Shown here in pieces: positions 10,991-21,500 of a DNA stretch of 64,000 nt. Each line of letters opens with the position of its first letter. Within the stretch, counting starts at the first letter, position 1. Made by a program: the position numbers and the translations under genes. This DNA is from Eudorina sp. 2006-703-Eu-15 (taxonomy: Eukaryota > Chlorophyta > Chlorophyceae > Chlamydomonadales > Volvocaceae), in assembly GCA_003117195.1 (NCBI GenBank), contig BDSI01000242.1, forward strand, positions 18,028-82,027, written 5' to 3'. Under the pieces are notes generated by a model. It searched no databases. It had not been told where the DNA came from and was given only the letters and a program-made list of their open reading frames with translations.

Positions 10991-11372
10991 AGCTCAGGGG
11001 GATTTGTTGTGTGAGCAGTTTCCGGTTTGTGTAGGGCAGTAGTGAAAGGGGGTTTCAGTTCGGCTTTGTGGGGGGGCCTCGAGGGTGCTGGGGTCTAGGG
11101 GGGCCAGTGTTGTAGGGGTGAGGGCCTCCAGGGTTGGGTTGGCGAGGGAGGGGTGTGCCTGTTTGCTGCGCCCCGCAGGGTACCAGCCCTGGACGTTTCC
11201 CTTGCTCGTGGCGTGCTCGTGCTCTGCCGGGCCGGCGTCTGTTGGCGTGGCTGGTGGAGCGGCGCCCTGTTGTGCGGCCCTGCGGTGTGCTCGTGCTCGA
11301 GACCCTACCGAGCGGCACCCGGGTTCGGCCGTGACGTGCTTGGTACCTTGGTGTGCTCGTGCCCTGGCCTCC
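10990..11372 (+). mobile_element. LINE 3' UTR fragment (copy H)
   Basis: This is the upstream part of the LINE 3' UTR in plus orientation, from CAGCTCAGGGGG to GTGCCCTGGCCTCC. It lacks the terminal 400 bp, because the poly(A) end of copy I is joined at 11,373. Confidence 0.75.
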
Positions 11373-12623
11373 TTTTTTTTTTTTCTGAGAGGGACGTTAC
11401 AAGGACAAAGGGACGGAAGCAGACCAAGCAGCAAGCCGGGAAGAAGGCCAGACGGCAAGCAAAGACCACCACACCGCAACCGAGCCCCAGAGGCACCAAC
11501 CAGAAGGAAAGGGAACCAAGCAACGCCAACCTCACAGACAGGACGGGGACAGGGACAGGGCGGCAGAGGGAGAAAAAAGCTCCCAAAGCGGCAAAACGGC
11601 ACAAGGCCGCACCTCCTACTCCAGGCCACCAGGAGAAACGGAAGGCCAATGACGACCCACCCACTAACAAACAACAAAAAACAAAAAAAAGAAAAGAAAA
11701 AACAGCTACAAAACCAGAACACAGCAACGAGGCAAACACTACCCAAAGAAGCAGGGCAACACCCAACTGCAGCAGCCACAGAAGACACAAAGCAAACAAC
11801 GGAAGCAACAACCTGCAGCAGCCCCAGAGAACACCGGAACTCTCAACAGAAGGAGACACACCAGACCGCCCAACAGAAGGAACCCAAACCCCCACCCCCC
11901 AAAAACAGACCCCCCAGGCTCGCACGAACCCAAAAGCACCGAGGTGCCGCCCAAGGCACAGGAGGCCAGGGCACGAGCACACCAAGGCGCCAAGCACGTC
12001 ACGGCCGAACCCGGGTGCCGCTCGGTAGGGCCTCGAGCACGAGCACACCGCAGGGCCGCACAACAGGGCGCCGCTCCACCAGCCACGCCAACAGACGCCG
12101 GCCCGGCAGAGCACGAGCACGCCACGAGCAAGGGAAACGTCCAGGGCTGGTACCCTGCGGGGCGCAGCAAGCAGGCACACCCCTCCCTCGCCAACCCAAC
12201 ACTGGAGGCCCTTACCCCTACAACACTGGCCCCCCTAGACCCCAGCACCCTCGAGGCCCCCCCACAAAGCCGAACTGAAACCCCCTGTCACTTCTGCCCT
12301 ACACAAACCGGAAACGGCTCACACAACAAACCCCCCTGAGCTGGGCTGAGCTGATGCTGTAGCTGTAGCTGCGAGCTGAAAACTAATCTGACATTACTGC
12401 GGCGGCAGCCTGTGGGGCTGGCACAGGGTGGGCCAGGGACAGATGGACCCGCAGCCTGGGCGCCTGCCCTTCGGCACGCTCGACAGAGCACAGGACACCT
12501 TCATGCGCCCATGAGGCTTCGAAGGCGTCCAGCGGAGCTGTCTTCAGCTGGGCGGTGATGTGAGAGAGTGGCAACCCAGCCATGGTGTCGTCGGGCAACG
12601 CTGCCATCCGGAAATGCGCCCAC
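11373..12623 (-). mobile_element. LINE fragment: ORF2 end and 3' UTR (copy I)
   Basis: The T-run at 11,373-11,384 is followed by the complete 3' UTR (to about 12,393) and the last 230 bp of ORF2 in minus orientation. It is cut at 12,623 by plus-strand copy J. Confidence 0.8.
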
Positions 12624-13211
12624 CTGTGCCTTGGGCGGCACCTCGGTGCTTTCGGGTTCGTGCGAGCCTGGGGGGTGTGTATTTGGGGGGTGGGGGGTTG
12701 GGTTCCTTCTGTTGGGCGGTCTGGTGTGTCCCCTTCTGTTTGGGAGTTCCGGTGTTCCCTTGGGCTGCTGCAGGTTTGTTGCTTCCGTTGTTTGTTTTGT
12801 GTCTTCTGTGGCTGCTGCAGTTGGGTGTTGCCCTGCTTCTTTGGGTAGTGTTTGCCTCGTTGCTGTGTTCTGGTTTTGTAGCCGTTTTCTTTTCTTTCTT
12901 TGTTTTTGTTGTTTGTTGGTGGGTGGGTCGTCTTTGGCCTTCCGTCTCGCCTGGTGGCCTGGAGTAGGAGGTGCGGCCTTGTTGTGCCGTTTTGCCGCTT
13001 TGGGAGCTTTTCTCTCCCTCTGCCGCCCTGTCCCTGTCCCCGTCCTGTCTGTGAGGTTGGCGTTGCTTGGTTCCCTTTCCTTCTGGTTGGTGCCTCTGGG
13101 GCTCGGTTGCGGTGTGGTGGTCTTCGCTTGCCGTCTGGCCTTCTTCCCGGCTTGCTGCTTGGTCTGCTTCCGTCCCTTTGTCCTTGTAACGTCCCTCTCA
13201 GAAAAAAAAAA
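12623..13211 (+). mobile_element. 5'-truncated LINE tail (copy J)
   Basis: This is about 580 bp of the 3' UTR ending in CCCTCTCAG and 10 A at 13,202-13,211. Its left flank is ORF2 of copy I and its right flank is the second element, so the two flanks were not one intact target, or a deletion followed insertion. Confidence 0.8.
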
Positions 13212-13337
13212 CCCTGACAACTTGCCAGTGGCTGGGGTCGATCCCAGGACCTCCCGGGGGGAATTGCGAGGTTTCCCTGTTGCCAGCCAAAGCGCCTCAT
13301 TGTCACCTTCTGGGGGTGCTGGTAAGTTGCTCTCCGC
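13212..13337 (-). mobile_element. fragment of SINE-like element
   Basis: Inverted match to about 10,467-10,570, including the B-box-like motif, extended by about 20 bp at the 5' side. It lacks the 3' end and poly(A), because LINE copy J is joined inside it. Confidence 0.65.
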
Positions 13338-14818
13338 TGGTGGGTATGGGCGGCCATTCCTCTCTCCAGCGCCGCCAGCAAGACGGTGTCCGCAGGGGCT
13401 GGTCGCTGTTTGCATGCTAGGTCCCGCCGGCTCGCGGCCAGCAGCAGGCGGGAAGCTTGCGGTTCGCTTAGCGGCGCAGTGGAGGTGCAGTCCAGCTGGT
13501 GCAGGGCCCGACGGCAGAAGGTGGCGACCACGGGGCGGGGGTCGGCGGCCTCCGGGGATGGCAGGGCAGGGTGGTGCTGGAGGAAGAAGCAGCCCAGGAG
13601 GGTGCGCGCCACGGGGTTGGCAGCTTGGGTGCGGGCAGGCCTCAAAATAATCGACCAGGGCATCATGATACCCGGCCAGTAATGCGGGCCCGGGGGGCTG
13701 CCAGTCACCAAAGGTGGGGCCAGCCAGGAGGCTGGCTTGAATGAGGGCTACCTCATGGGTGGTCAGCGGCCCACTCACTGACAGGGGGGTCGCCCCCTTG
13801 GGCTGCACTGCGGCACCTGGTGGCGGGAGATCCTGGCGAGCACAAGGTGGAGCTGGTGTGGGCCTGGTGGTGGCGGTGTACACTGGGCTGTGGGGACCCT
13901 CGGGCGCCTGGGGACCAGTGGCAGCTGCCAGCGGGCCGCCCCCGTGTGCAGCCGGCTCTTGGGGGGTTGGTGGGGGGCCGGGGGCGGGGCTGGCAGTAGC
14001 TGGGGCTGGGGGGTGGGCGGGGCTGACAGAGCTGCTGGGGGTGGCAGCCAGCTGGGGGGCCGGGGGGCGCCCCGGGTGCTGGCTGGGTGTGACAGGACCC
14101 CAGGCGTCAGCCGCCGGCCCCAGGGTGGTGGCGGGCGGGCCACAGCGGGGGCAGGCTGCCCGGCAGGGCTGCTGGGGGCCGCCTCCAGTGGGGTGCCCCC
14201 ACCGGCGAGCATACGGGCACCGGGAGGCTCCCGGGCCGGGGTCTGGGCACCGGTCGATGGCCCTGGGGCGGCAGGTGGAGGCCCCGGTCGCGGAGGGCGG
14301 ACAGTGGCCGGGGTCGGGTGCCAGTCAGGGCTGTCTGGGGTGGGCACGCTTGGGTCACGCCCGCGGGCACTTGGGCGGGCACCGTCGGGGCCCCGGGCCG
14401 GGGTATCACCCGTTGGAAGGCCAACCCCCGCCCGGGGATACACTGACCGCTGGCGGTCATGTGCGGCCTGGATACTGGTGAGGACTGCCCGCAGGGGGCT
14501 GGCCAAGGCGGCCGGGTTGTCGGGCTCCCCCGGGGTAGGGCCTGGCGACACCACCAGCGGGCCTGATCAGCCATACTGGGGGGCTGAGGGGGCCCGGGCC
14601 TGTCACTGAGGGCCGCGGGAGCGGGCGGCGCTGCAGGCTGCGGCGCTGCAGGAGCTGGATCGCCGGCCACCGGTACGTCAGGCATGTCAGTGTCCGCCAG
14701 GGTGGGGCCCTCAGCTGTGGGGCCAGCGGGGTGAGCCCCATCACGGGGGCTGGCCGCGGCGGGGCCCCCTGACACACTTCTGAGGTCGATGATGCTGATG
14801 TGCTCTCCAATGTGGAAC
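13338..14818 (-). pseudogene. LINE ORF1 fragment, left palindrome arm (copy K)
   Basis: Minus-strand ORF1 of the LINE, Pro/Ala/Gly-rich in its N-terminal two thirds. It matches copy L in inverted orientation over its whole length. Both copies lack two bases relative to copy E at the CACCCAAGCTGCC site (near 13,625 here), which shifts the frame. The shared defect shows K and L derive from one another or from one parent. The 3' side (ORF2 and UTR) is absent. Confidence 0.75.
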
Positions 14819-16371
14819 ACTCGGGGGTCGGGGACCCCGACCTGGGCCGCCTGCCCCGGGCGTTCCACATTGGAGAGCAGACGGTGCGCATCAGCATCAT
14901 CGACCTCAGAAGTGTGTCAGGGGGCCCCGCCGCGGCCAGCCCCCGTGATGGGGCTCACCCCGCTGGCCCCACAGCTGAGGGCCCCACCCTGGCGGACACT
15001 GACATGCCTGACGTACAGGTGGCCGGCGATCCAGCTCCTGCAGCGCCGCAGCCTGCAGCGCCGCCCGCTCCCGCGGCCCTCAGTGACAGGCCCGGGCCCC
15101 CTCGGCCCCCCAGTATGGCTGATCAGGCCCGCTGGTGGCGTCGCCAGGGCCCTACCCCGGGGGAGCCCGACAACCCGGCTGCCCCTGCCGCCTTGGCCAG
15201 CCCCCTGCGGGCAGTCCTCACCAGTATCCAGGCCGCACATGACCGCCAGCGGTCAGTGTATCCCCGGGCGGGGGTTGGCCTTCCAACGGGTGATACCTCG
15301 GCCCGGGGCCCCGACGGTGCCCGCCCAAGTGCCCGGGGGCGCGACCCAAGCGTGCCCACCCCAGACAGCCCTGACTGGCACCCGACCCCGGCCACTGTCC
15401 GCCCTCCGCGACCGGGGCCTCCACCCGCCGCCCCAGGGCCGTCGACCGGTGCCCAGACCCCGGCCCGGGAGCCTCCCGGTGCCCGTATGCTCGCCGGTGG
15501 GGGCACCCCACTGGAGGCGGCCCCCAGCAGCCCTGCCGGGAAGCCTGCCCCCGCTGTGGCCCGCCCGCCACCACCAGGGGCCGTCGGCCCCCTGGGGCCG
15601 GCGGCTGACGCCTGGGGTCCTGTCACACCCAGCCAGCACCCGGGGCGCCCCCCGGCCCCCCAGCTGGCTGCCACCCCCAGCAGCTCTGTCAGCCCCGCCC
15701 ACCCCCCAGCCCCAGCTACTGCCAGCCCCGCCCCCGGCCCCCCCCAACCCCCCAAGAGCCGGCTGCACACGGGGGCGGCCCGCCGGCAGCTGCCACTGGT
15801 CCCCAGGCGCCCGAGGGTCCCCACAGCCCAGTGTACACCGCCACCACCAGGCCCACACCAGCTCCACCTTGTGCTCGCCAGGATCTCCCGCCACCAGGTG
15901 CCGCAGTGCAGCCCAAGGGGGCGACCCCCCTGTCAGTGAGTGGGCCGCTGACCACCCATGAGGTAGCCCTAATTCAAGCCAGCCTCCTGGCCGGGCCCAC
16001 CTTTGGTGACTGGCAGCCCCCCGGGCCCGCGTTACTGGCTGGGTATCACGATGCCCTGGTCGATTATTTTGAGGCCTGCCCGCACCCAAGCTGCCAACCC
16101 CGTGGCGCGCACCCTCCTGGGCGGGCCTCCAGCACCACCCTGCCCTGCCATCCCCGGAGGCCGCGGACCCCCGCCCCGTGGACGCCACCTTCTGCCGTCG
16201 GGCCCTGCACCTGCTCGACTGCACCTCCACTGCGCCGCTAAGCGAACCGCAAGCTTCCCGCCTGCTGCTGGCCGCGAGCCGGCGGGACCTAGCATGCAAA
16301 CAGTGACCAGCCCCTGCGGACACCGTCTTGCTGGCGGCGCTGGAGAGAGGAATGGCCGCCCATACCCACCA
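13338..16371. repeat. 1.5 kb inverted repeat, head-to-head LINE copies
   Basis: Arms 13,338-14,818 and 14,862-16,371 are inverted copies of ORF1. The spacer (14,819-14,861) is 43 bp and itself contains GGTCGGGG-A-CCCCGACC, a perfect 8 bp hairpin. Near the centre the right arm has about a dozen extra bases (around 14,881-14,889). The arms otherwise differ by scattered substitutions and small indels. Confidence 0.85.
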
Positions 16372-16588
16372 TGTCAGCCAGGCCCCGTCCACAGTGGCGG
16401 CACTGCTGCAGCTGTACCGGCAGCACCTGTATTTCCTGGCCAAATACTTCACAGCCGTGGCCGCCAGCCCTGACCATGCATTCCGCTTCAACAACGCTGT
16501 CATGGACCAGCTGCAGGCCCGCCTGGGCACCTCGGATAACCGCGGTGGCCGCCCGACACGCAGGGCGGGCCGCGGCAGGCCACAATGA
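14862..16588 (+). pseudogene. LINE ORF1, right palindrome arm (copy L)
   Basis: Plus-strand ORF1. The open frame from 14,800 to 15,939 is Pro/Ala-rich and includes HIGEQTVRISIIDLRSVSGG. It then changes frame near 15,850-15,940 into PLTTHEVALIQASLLAGP and changes again near 16,090-16,140, where bases present in copy E are missing. The end (16,328-16,588) matches the helical C-terminus of copy E ORF1. The original start codon is not identified. The TGA at 16,586-16,588 overlaps the ORF2 ATG at 16,585. Confidence 0.75.
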
Positions 16589-17247
16589 GCCGCCAGCCTC
16601 GTGCTCCCACCCTCCGGCTGCTGACTGTCAACGTCAAAGGCTTGAAGGGGGAGCGCACACCCCGGCTGCTCTGCTATTTGAAGCAAGTGGCCCGCAACCC
16701 GGATGTCACGTTTGTCCAGGATGCCAAACTGGGCAGCAAGGAGGATCTGCAGGCAGCACTGCAGCGGGGGGAGGGCCCGGGCGCGCCATGGAAAGGCCGG
16801 TGGGCGTACAGCCCGGGCAGTGCTCACAGCCGGGGCACAGCCATCCTGGTTCGCCCCGGGCTGGCCTTACCTGGCCTCGTGCAGCAAGGCTCCAAACTGG
16901 ACGACGCCCGCCGTGTCGTCTGCTGGGACTGGGATGTCCTGCACCTCCGGCTGCGGCTCCTCAGTGTGTATGCCCCGCCAGCAGCAGCCGATAAGCCAGA
17001 CTTCTTCACGGGGCTGCAGCCATACTTGGACACCGACCGCCACGTCATACTTGGGGGCGACCTCAACTGCACTCTGGGCCCATCGGAGGAAGCCGAACTG
17101 TCTCGTAACAGGGTGGTCGGCCGGCAGCAGTTCCAGCACCTTATCTCCGCTGCAGACCTGGTGGACCCCTGGCCCGCGGATCGGCCCGACCGTGGCTACA
17201 CTTATCCAGCCGCCGCCAACCGGGCGGCCACCGCCCGCCTGGATCGC
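16585..17247 (+). pseudogene. LINE ORF2 endonuclease, 3'-truncated (copy L)
   Basis: The apurinic-endonuclease domain starts at the same ATG as copy E and runs in frame through LLTVNVKG, VQDAKL (Glu replaced by Asp at the catalytic-Glu position), GGDLNC and ARLDR. It stops matching at 17,247, before the GDHHGV motif. LINE copies normally lose 5' ends. Loss of the 3' part here means a later deletion or rearrangement. The E to D change would be expected to harm activity. Confidence 0.8.
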
Positions 17248-17282
17248 CCGCCAGGGTCGGAAGGCAGGGGTCCAGTACGGCA

Positions 17283-17304
17283 ATTCATTGCTGCTGTTGC
17301 TGTC

Positions 17305-17337
<33 letters not shown>

Positions 17338-17440
17338 GCGGCTGTTGCTGCTGCTGTTGCTGCTGCTGTTTCGGCGGCTGCTGCTGTTGCTGCTGCGGCT
17401 GCTGTTGCTGCTGCTGCTGCGGTGGCTGTCGCTGCGGCTG
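17283..17440. repeat. CTG/CAG-rich trinucleotide tract
   Basis: About 157 bp of imperfect CTG, TTG, CGG and GCT triplets directly follow the truncated LINE copy L and about 35 bp of unknown sequence. Read on the minus strand, one frame is a Gln/Pro-rich ORF starting upstream near 17,515; read on plus, the endonuclease frame continues as poly-Ala/Val. I cannot tell whether it belonged to a host gene. Confidence 0.8.
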
Positions 17441-17589
17441 TGCACTCGCCACACTGCACGGCGGTTGCTGGGCCCCCAACTCTGCTGTGAGGGACCCATG
17501 GCAGGCAGCTCAAAGGGGGACTTGCGCTCCACCCGTGAGAGCCCTGGTGCTGCTAAAGCTGCCTGCTGTCCTGAGTAGAAGAGCACTGC

Positions 17590-17770
17590 TGCGGGCTGGG
17601 GAGAACTACCAGCCAGGCAAGGCAAACACAACAACAACAGGAGAACACCCCGCAAGCACCCCAAAAACAGACCAAAGCCCCAAAACAGCCACCAAAACCC
17701 CGACACCTAGCAATCCACAAAACAAACCCCACCCTGAGACCCCGCCCCAGGCCCTCCTGACAGAGCTAGA
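17590..17770 (-). other. T-poor tract resembling a diverged LINE 3' UTR
   Basis: I count about 9 T in 180 bases (17,581-17,760), the same strand bias as the minus-oriented LINE 3' UTRs. A stretch CCCCAAAAACAGACC also occurs in those UTRs (near 9786). It may be a remnant of a related LINE that bounds the cluster. No poly(A) end is visible. Confidence 0.35.
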
Positions 17771-18577
17771 CCAGGCAAGCGGGCGCCCCTAGCGGGCGCA
17801 GCACACCAGAGTCGACGAGGGCTCCAGAACAGCTCCGTGCACGGCAGCTGCCACAAAGGGCAACACCGAAGAGCTAAGATTCACCAGCAGTAGGCCGGTC
17901 AGGTTGCGCCCAGCAGCTCCAAGCTGACCGGCGCCATGAGAGCCGCACCGCAGGAAATACTGGATGACAGCGAGCAGCCCAGATCTTGACCCAAGTGGAA
18001 GAACGGGTAATATTGTTGTAAACTGGATAGGAACGGAGCCGCGCTATGTGATAGTCGTCGGAAGTAGCGAAACGCGGCCCAAGTCAAAGCCGCAAAGCTG
18101 AGCCGTAATTTTGAGTGATATCAAAAGACGAATTCGAGAAGATTAATTGTGAAAGTTGAAATCGCGAAACAGTGACCAAAGTTGAACAGGTGTTTGTGGT
18201 GGCGAAACGTTGTAGTATTGAAGTAATGAAGTATACATCGAAGTAATACCTATGCAGACCCAATGACCCAGGCGTTGCAAATAGTTTGTGTACACGAAAT
18301 TCATGTGTACATATGTACATTTGTGAATGCGTTCTGAGTTATTGACTCCGTACGGCACCTTTTTGATTCATGCCTCATTTTCGGCACGTTTTGTTTCCGT
18401 TTCATGTGTGAATCCCGCCTGAATGCCACTCATGTATACTTCTACATGTCTTGGGTTTCTGCTGCGATTCATCATAGCATCAACGAACAAGCTGAACGTC
18501 GCATCATACAACATTTATGTCTTCTTGTATCTTTAATATGTTATATACTGCAAATCTGAACTATATGGAGGAATCAA
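17771..18577. other. intergenic, no gene seen
   Basis: Lower-GC sequence with no ORF or repeat that I can support. It must contain the promoter of the metallopeptidase gene that starts at about 18,578, but I see no clear core element. Confidence 0.5.
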
Positions 18578-21500
18578 ATGTATAAGCGTTTGTGGGGCTC
18601 TTGTTGGTTGCTCGCCTTCCTGCTGGCCTGCACAGAATTGCACCGTACACGCGTGCAATGAACCAAAGCTTGGGCGCTGTAAGTACCAAGGGATGACAAC
18701 TCGGAGCACTCATCGAGATGGAACAGAAGGTTGCGTCTTACAGATATCGAACAAATCCAGTCGCCGCGTGAAAGCCATATGGATTGGTTTCGATGGAATG
18801 GAACATTGTTATATGGAGGTTGAGTCTGGGCATCGCCGGCCACAGCGTGAGTCTCCCTGCACGGGTCTCCGCCGGGTCGCAGACACTCCACCTAGGACGT
18901 TCCCTTCCGCAGAGACGTACAATACGCATGTCTGGCGCATACGCTACTCGGACACGGATGCCTTGGTCGGCGACTACGTGGGTGAGCGCCCCAAGGGCAC
19001 TAGGTCAGGAATGTCACGCCGAGTGAAGGGCTAAGCCCAAGCGTTGTGTAGTCAACAGCGCTGGCTTGATTACGAAAGGGCTTCTGACCTCTGAACAGCA
19101 CTTGGAGCTGTGTTGGAGTTCGTGAGTAAGTCTAGGTGGGGCGGCACGATGCTGCCAGATCACCCAGCCGTGTGGGGCTGCCAACCCCGCAGGTCCCTCC
19201 GCAATTCTGGAGGTGCAGCCCGAGGGCGGCCTCCGGGTGAGTCTCTGGGCGGGCACCACTCCGGAGCCCCAGGCGGAGTGGGGACGTTACTGCAAACGGA
19301 GCGATGCGCTTGGAATCGAAATCTGGGTAAGTTGCCGGCAGGTGCGGCAGGAGCAGAAGAGACGAACGGGGCTGTAGGGCAAGAGCCCCGGGAGAGCAGG
19401 GAGCGCGCGCTGGGACGGTACTGCTCAGGGTGATGACTGCAATTGAGGTACAGGTGCAGATGAAGTGTGATTGTGGACGAGGTGCAGGTGCGGGTGTAGG
19501 CTCAGCGTCGGGGCACATTCCACCACGTCAGAGCGGCGGGCCACACTGCAGGTTCGAGCCACACGTGGCGGCACAAAAGGCGGCTGCACTAAGGCTGGAC
19601 TGGATCACATGGGCACGCCCCAACTGGTCTACATCGCACCATCAACGCGTTGTTGAAGTGATACATCTGCGCCCCATGGTCCCCCTCCCCCGCGCTCGCC
19701 CGCTAGTCGTACGACTGTGTCGACGCTCGTGCGGTGCGAATGGCGGAGCACATCGTCCACCGCATGTTGGAGGCTTCTCCGCCCGATTTGGTGGGGCGGT
19801 TGGTGGAGGGTGGGGCCCGGGTGGCCATCATCGGCCGCAACCAGTTCACTACAGACATACCCGAGCACAGCTTCCTGAAGTGGTCGGAAGGCAAGCAGAA
19901 GGCGCAAGGGGGGGCGAGGCGGTGGATGCTATCGACAGGCGGGGGACAGCTCTTTTGTGGGGTTCCAGGTTGGCGGGCAACAGCCAGATGCAAGTTGGTT
20001 CACACTGAACAGGTCTTCAGGATACGGTCACGTCCGCTGTCAAAGAACACACATGTATTGAGGGCGACACAATGTCCGGAAGGGGCCGGTCGGTGTGCCC
20101 CTTGCTACGTTGTGTGTTTGGGCCGGCCGGGTGCACTCGCCGTTCATGCCATCGGGTGATGGCTATTGCGGACTCTCGGCTTCATGTTCCATCCGACCAG
20201 CCAGCCGTCCTGTCCTGTCTGGCCCAGGCGGCCGTGACACCGACAGCACCACCCGGGGCCTGGGCGGCACCCGTGAGTGCCCCACCACCAGTTGCGGGGA
20301 AGAGAATTTGCTGATGGAGGAGGACAGGTGGGGCTTGGGGGCTGTGGGCGGGGAAGGGACCTAAGGGGGCCGCCAGGGAGTGGCCTCCAGGGGAGGCAGG
20401 GAAGTGTAGGAGTCTTCAGGGGAGGGAGGGCAGTTTAGGGCATTGTGAGCTTTGTGTTGGCCCTGCGTGCTGACGTGTGTCGATCTGGGATTTCAGACGC
20501 TTTGGGTGACTGGCTGTCGCAGTCTGCACATATTTGGCAGGGTGTATCTTTACGGAAGCATCCGTCCATAGCCGTCTGGTAACACCTGACCGATCGTCAC
20601 CGTGAATGTTTGCACGGTACGCCTCCCGGCTCACCGCAGCCGCTATCCTTCGGAGAACATCCTGGTTCACGAATTCGGACATGCGGTTATGAACATTGGC
20701 CTCACACAAGAGGAGCGAGAAGCTGTCAGAACGCTATACGACAAGGCGTACAAGAGCGGGTTGTATGATTTAGGTGCGGTGTCTTTTGCCGGCGACAAGG
20801 GCAAGGCAAGCACGTCCGCCCCGTTAAACATCTGCCAATCGTTGTGCAATCTATCCTGGTGAATAGGTCACGGGGCTAAATTGGCGATTGTCGCTTATGT
20901 GCCTGACGCACCCGCCTGCATCCGGGGAGGATGTTTGAGGCCCGGGGAGTTACCGAAGCCACAGGATGATCAGCGGCACGTTGCAGCGCGATATGCAAGT
21001 ATTTGCAACGATTCCACTGTCACTATCACCTTCAGCCCGCACAATAGCTCGGTCGCACGCACACCACAATGGAAAAAGGGCTCGCTCGGCTTGTTTGCTC
21101 TGATTTGAAGCGGAGAGGACCAATGAGCGCAGGTGCTGTATGTTCCGTGCATTAACAAACGCCTCCCTGTCCACCTCCGCAGCTGCCTACATCATGGAGA
21201 ACGAGGACGAGTACTGGGCGGAGGGCACTCAGGTCGGGGATCACGGGAGGGGGGGCTCCTGCATGGACCGTCAGAAGTGTCTGCAGATATCTGTGGTGCT
21301 CTGTCGTCACCCTGGCGCAAGTAGTGTTTGAACTTTTACCTACCTGAACATGCGAATTGCTATGCGTTGCTAACCCGGTAGGAATGGGCCGCCCATGCAG
21401 CCGCAGCACCGTCACTTCTCCCCATCGCGATAGCCCCAGCTCTTGCAGTTACATTCGACCATTGTACCCACCTGGCCGCCGTTTGCCTGATCAGGCTTGG

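Larger units (their letters stand above)
1..17480. mobile_element. nested LINE cluster (Zepp-like)
   Basis: The whole block consists of overlapping, mutually inserted pieces of one LINE family plus a few copies of a second short poly(A) element. Fragments in minus orientation lie at 1-127, 589-2096, 2433-8894, 9253-10990, 11373-12623 and 13338-14818. Fragments in plus orientation lie at 142-590, 2095-2432, 8899-9157, 10990-11372, 12623-13211 and 14862-17247. Most 3' ends carry the terminal motif CCCTCTCAG followed by a run of A. Boundaries were placed where one copy stops matching another, so each is good to a few bases. Self-nesting of a single L1-type LINE is known for Zepp in Coccomyxa and Chlorella and for related elements at putative Chlamydomonas centromeres; assigning this block to that class is inference. 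Confidence 0.85.

Noticed and set aside
13338..16371. Twin-priming as the cause of the head-to-head LINE arrangement
   Set aside because: Twin priming gives adjacent, non-overlapping parts in opposite orientation. Here both arms contain the same ORF1 segment.
13775..16827. Several 200-520 codon ORFs antisense to LINE ORF1, including one of 524 codons
   Set aside because: Very GC-rich Pro/Ala coding DNA is open in other frames by composition. The sense frames join the known ORF2 through the ATGA overlap, and the antisense frames do not.
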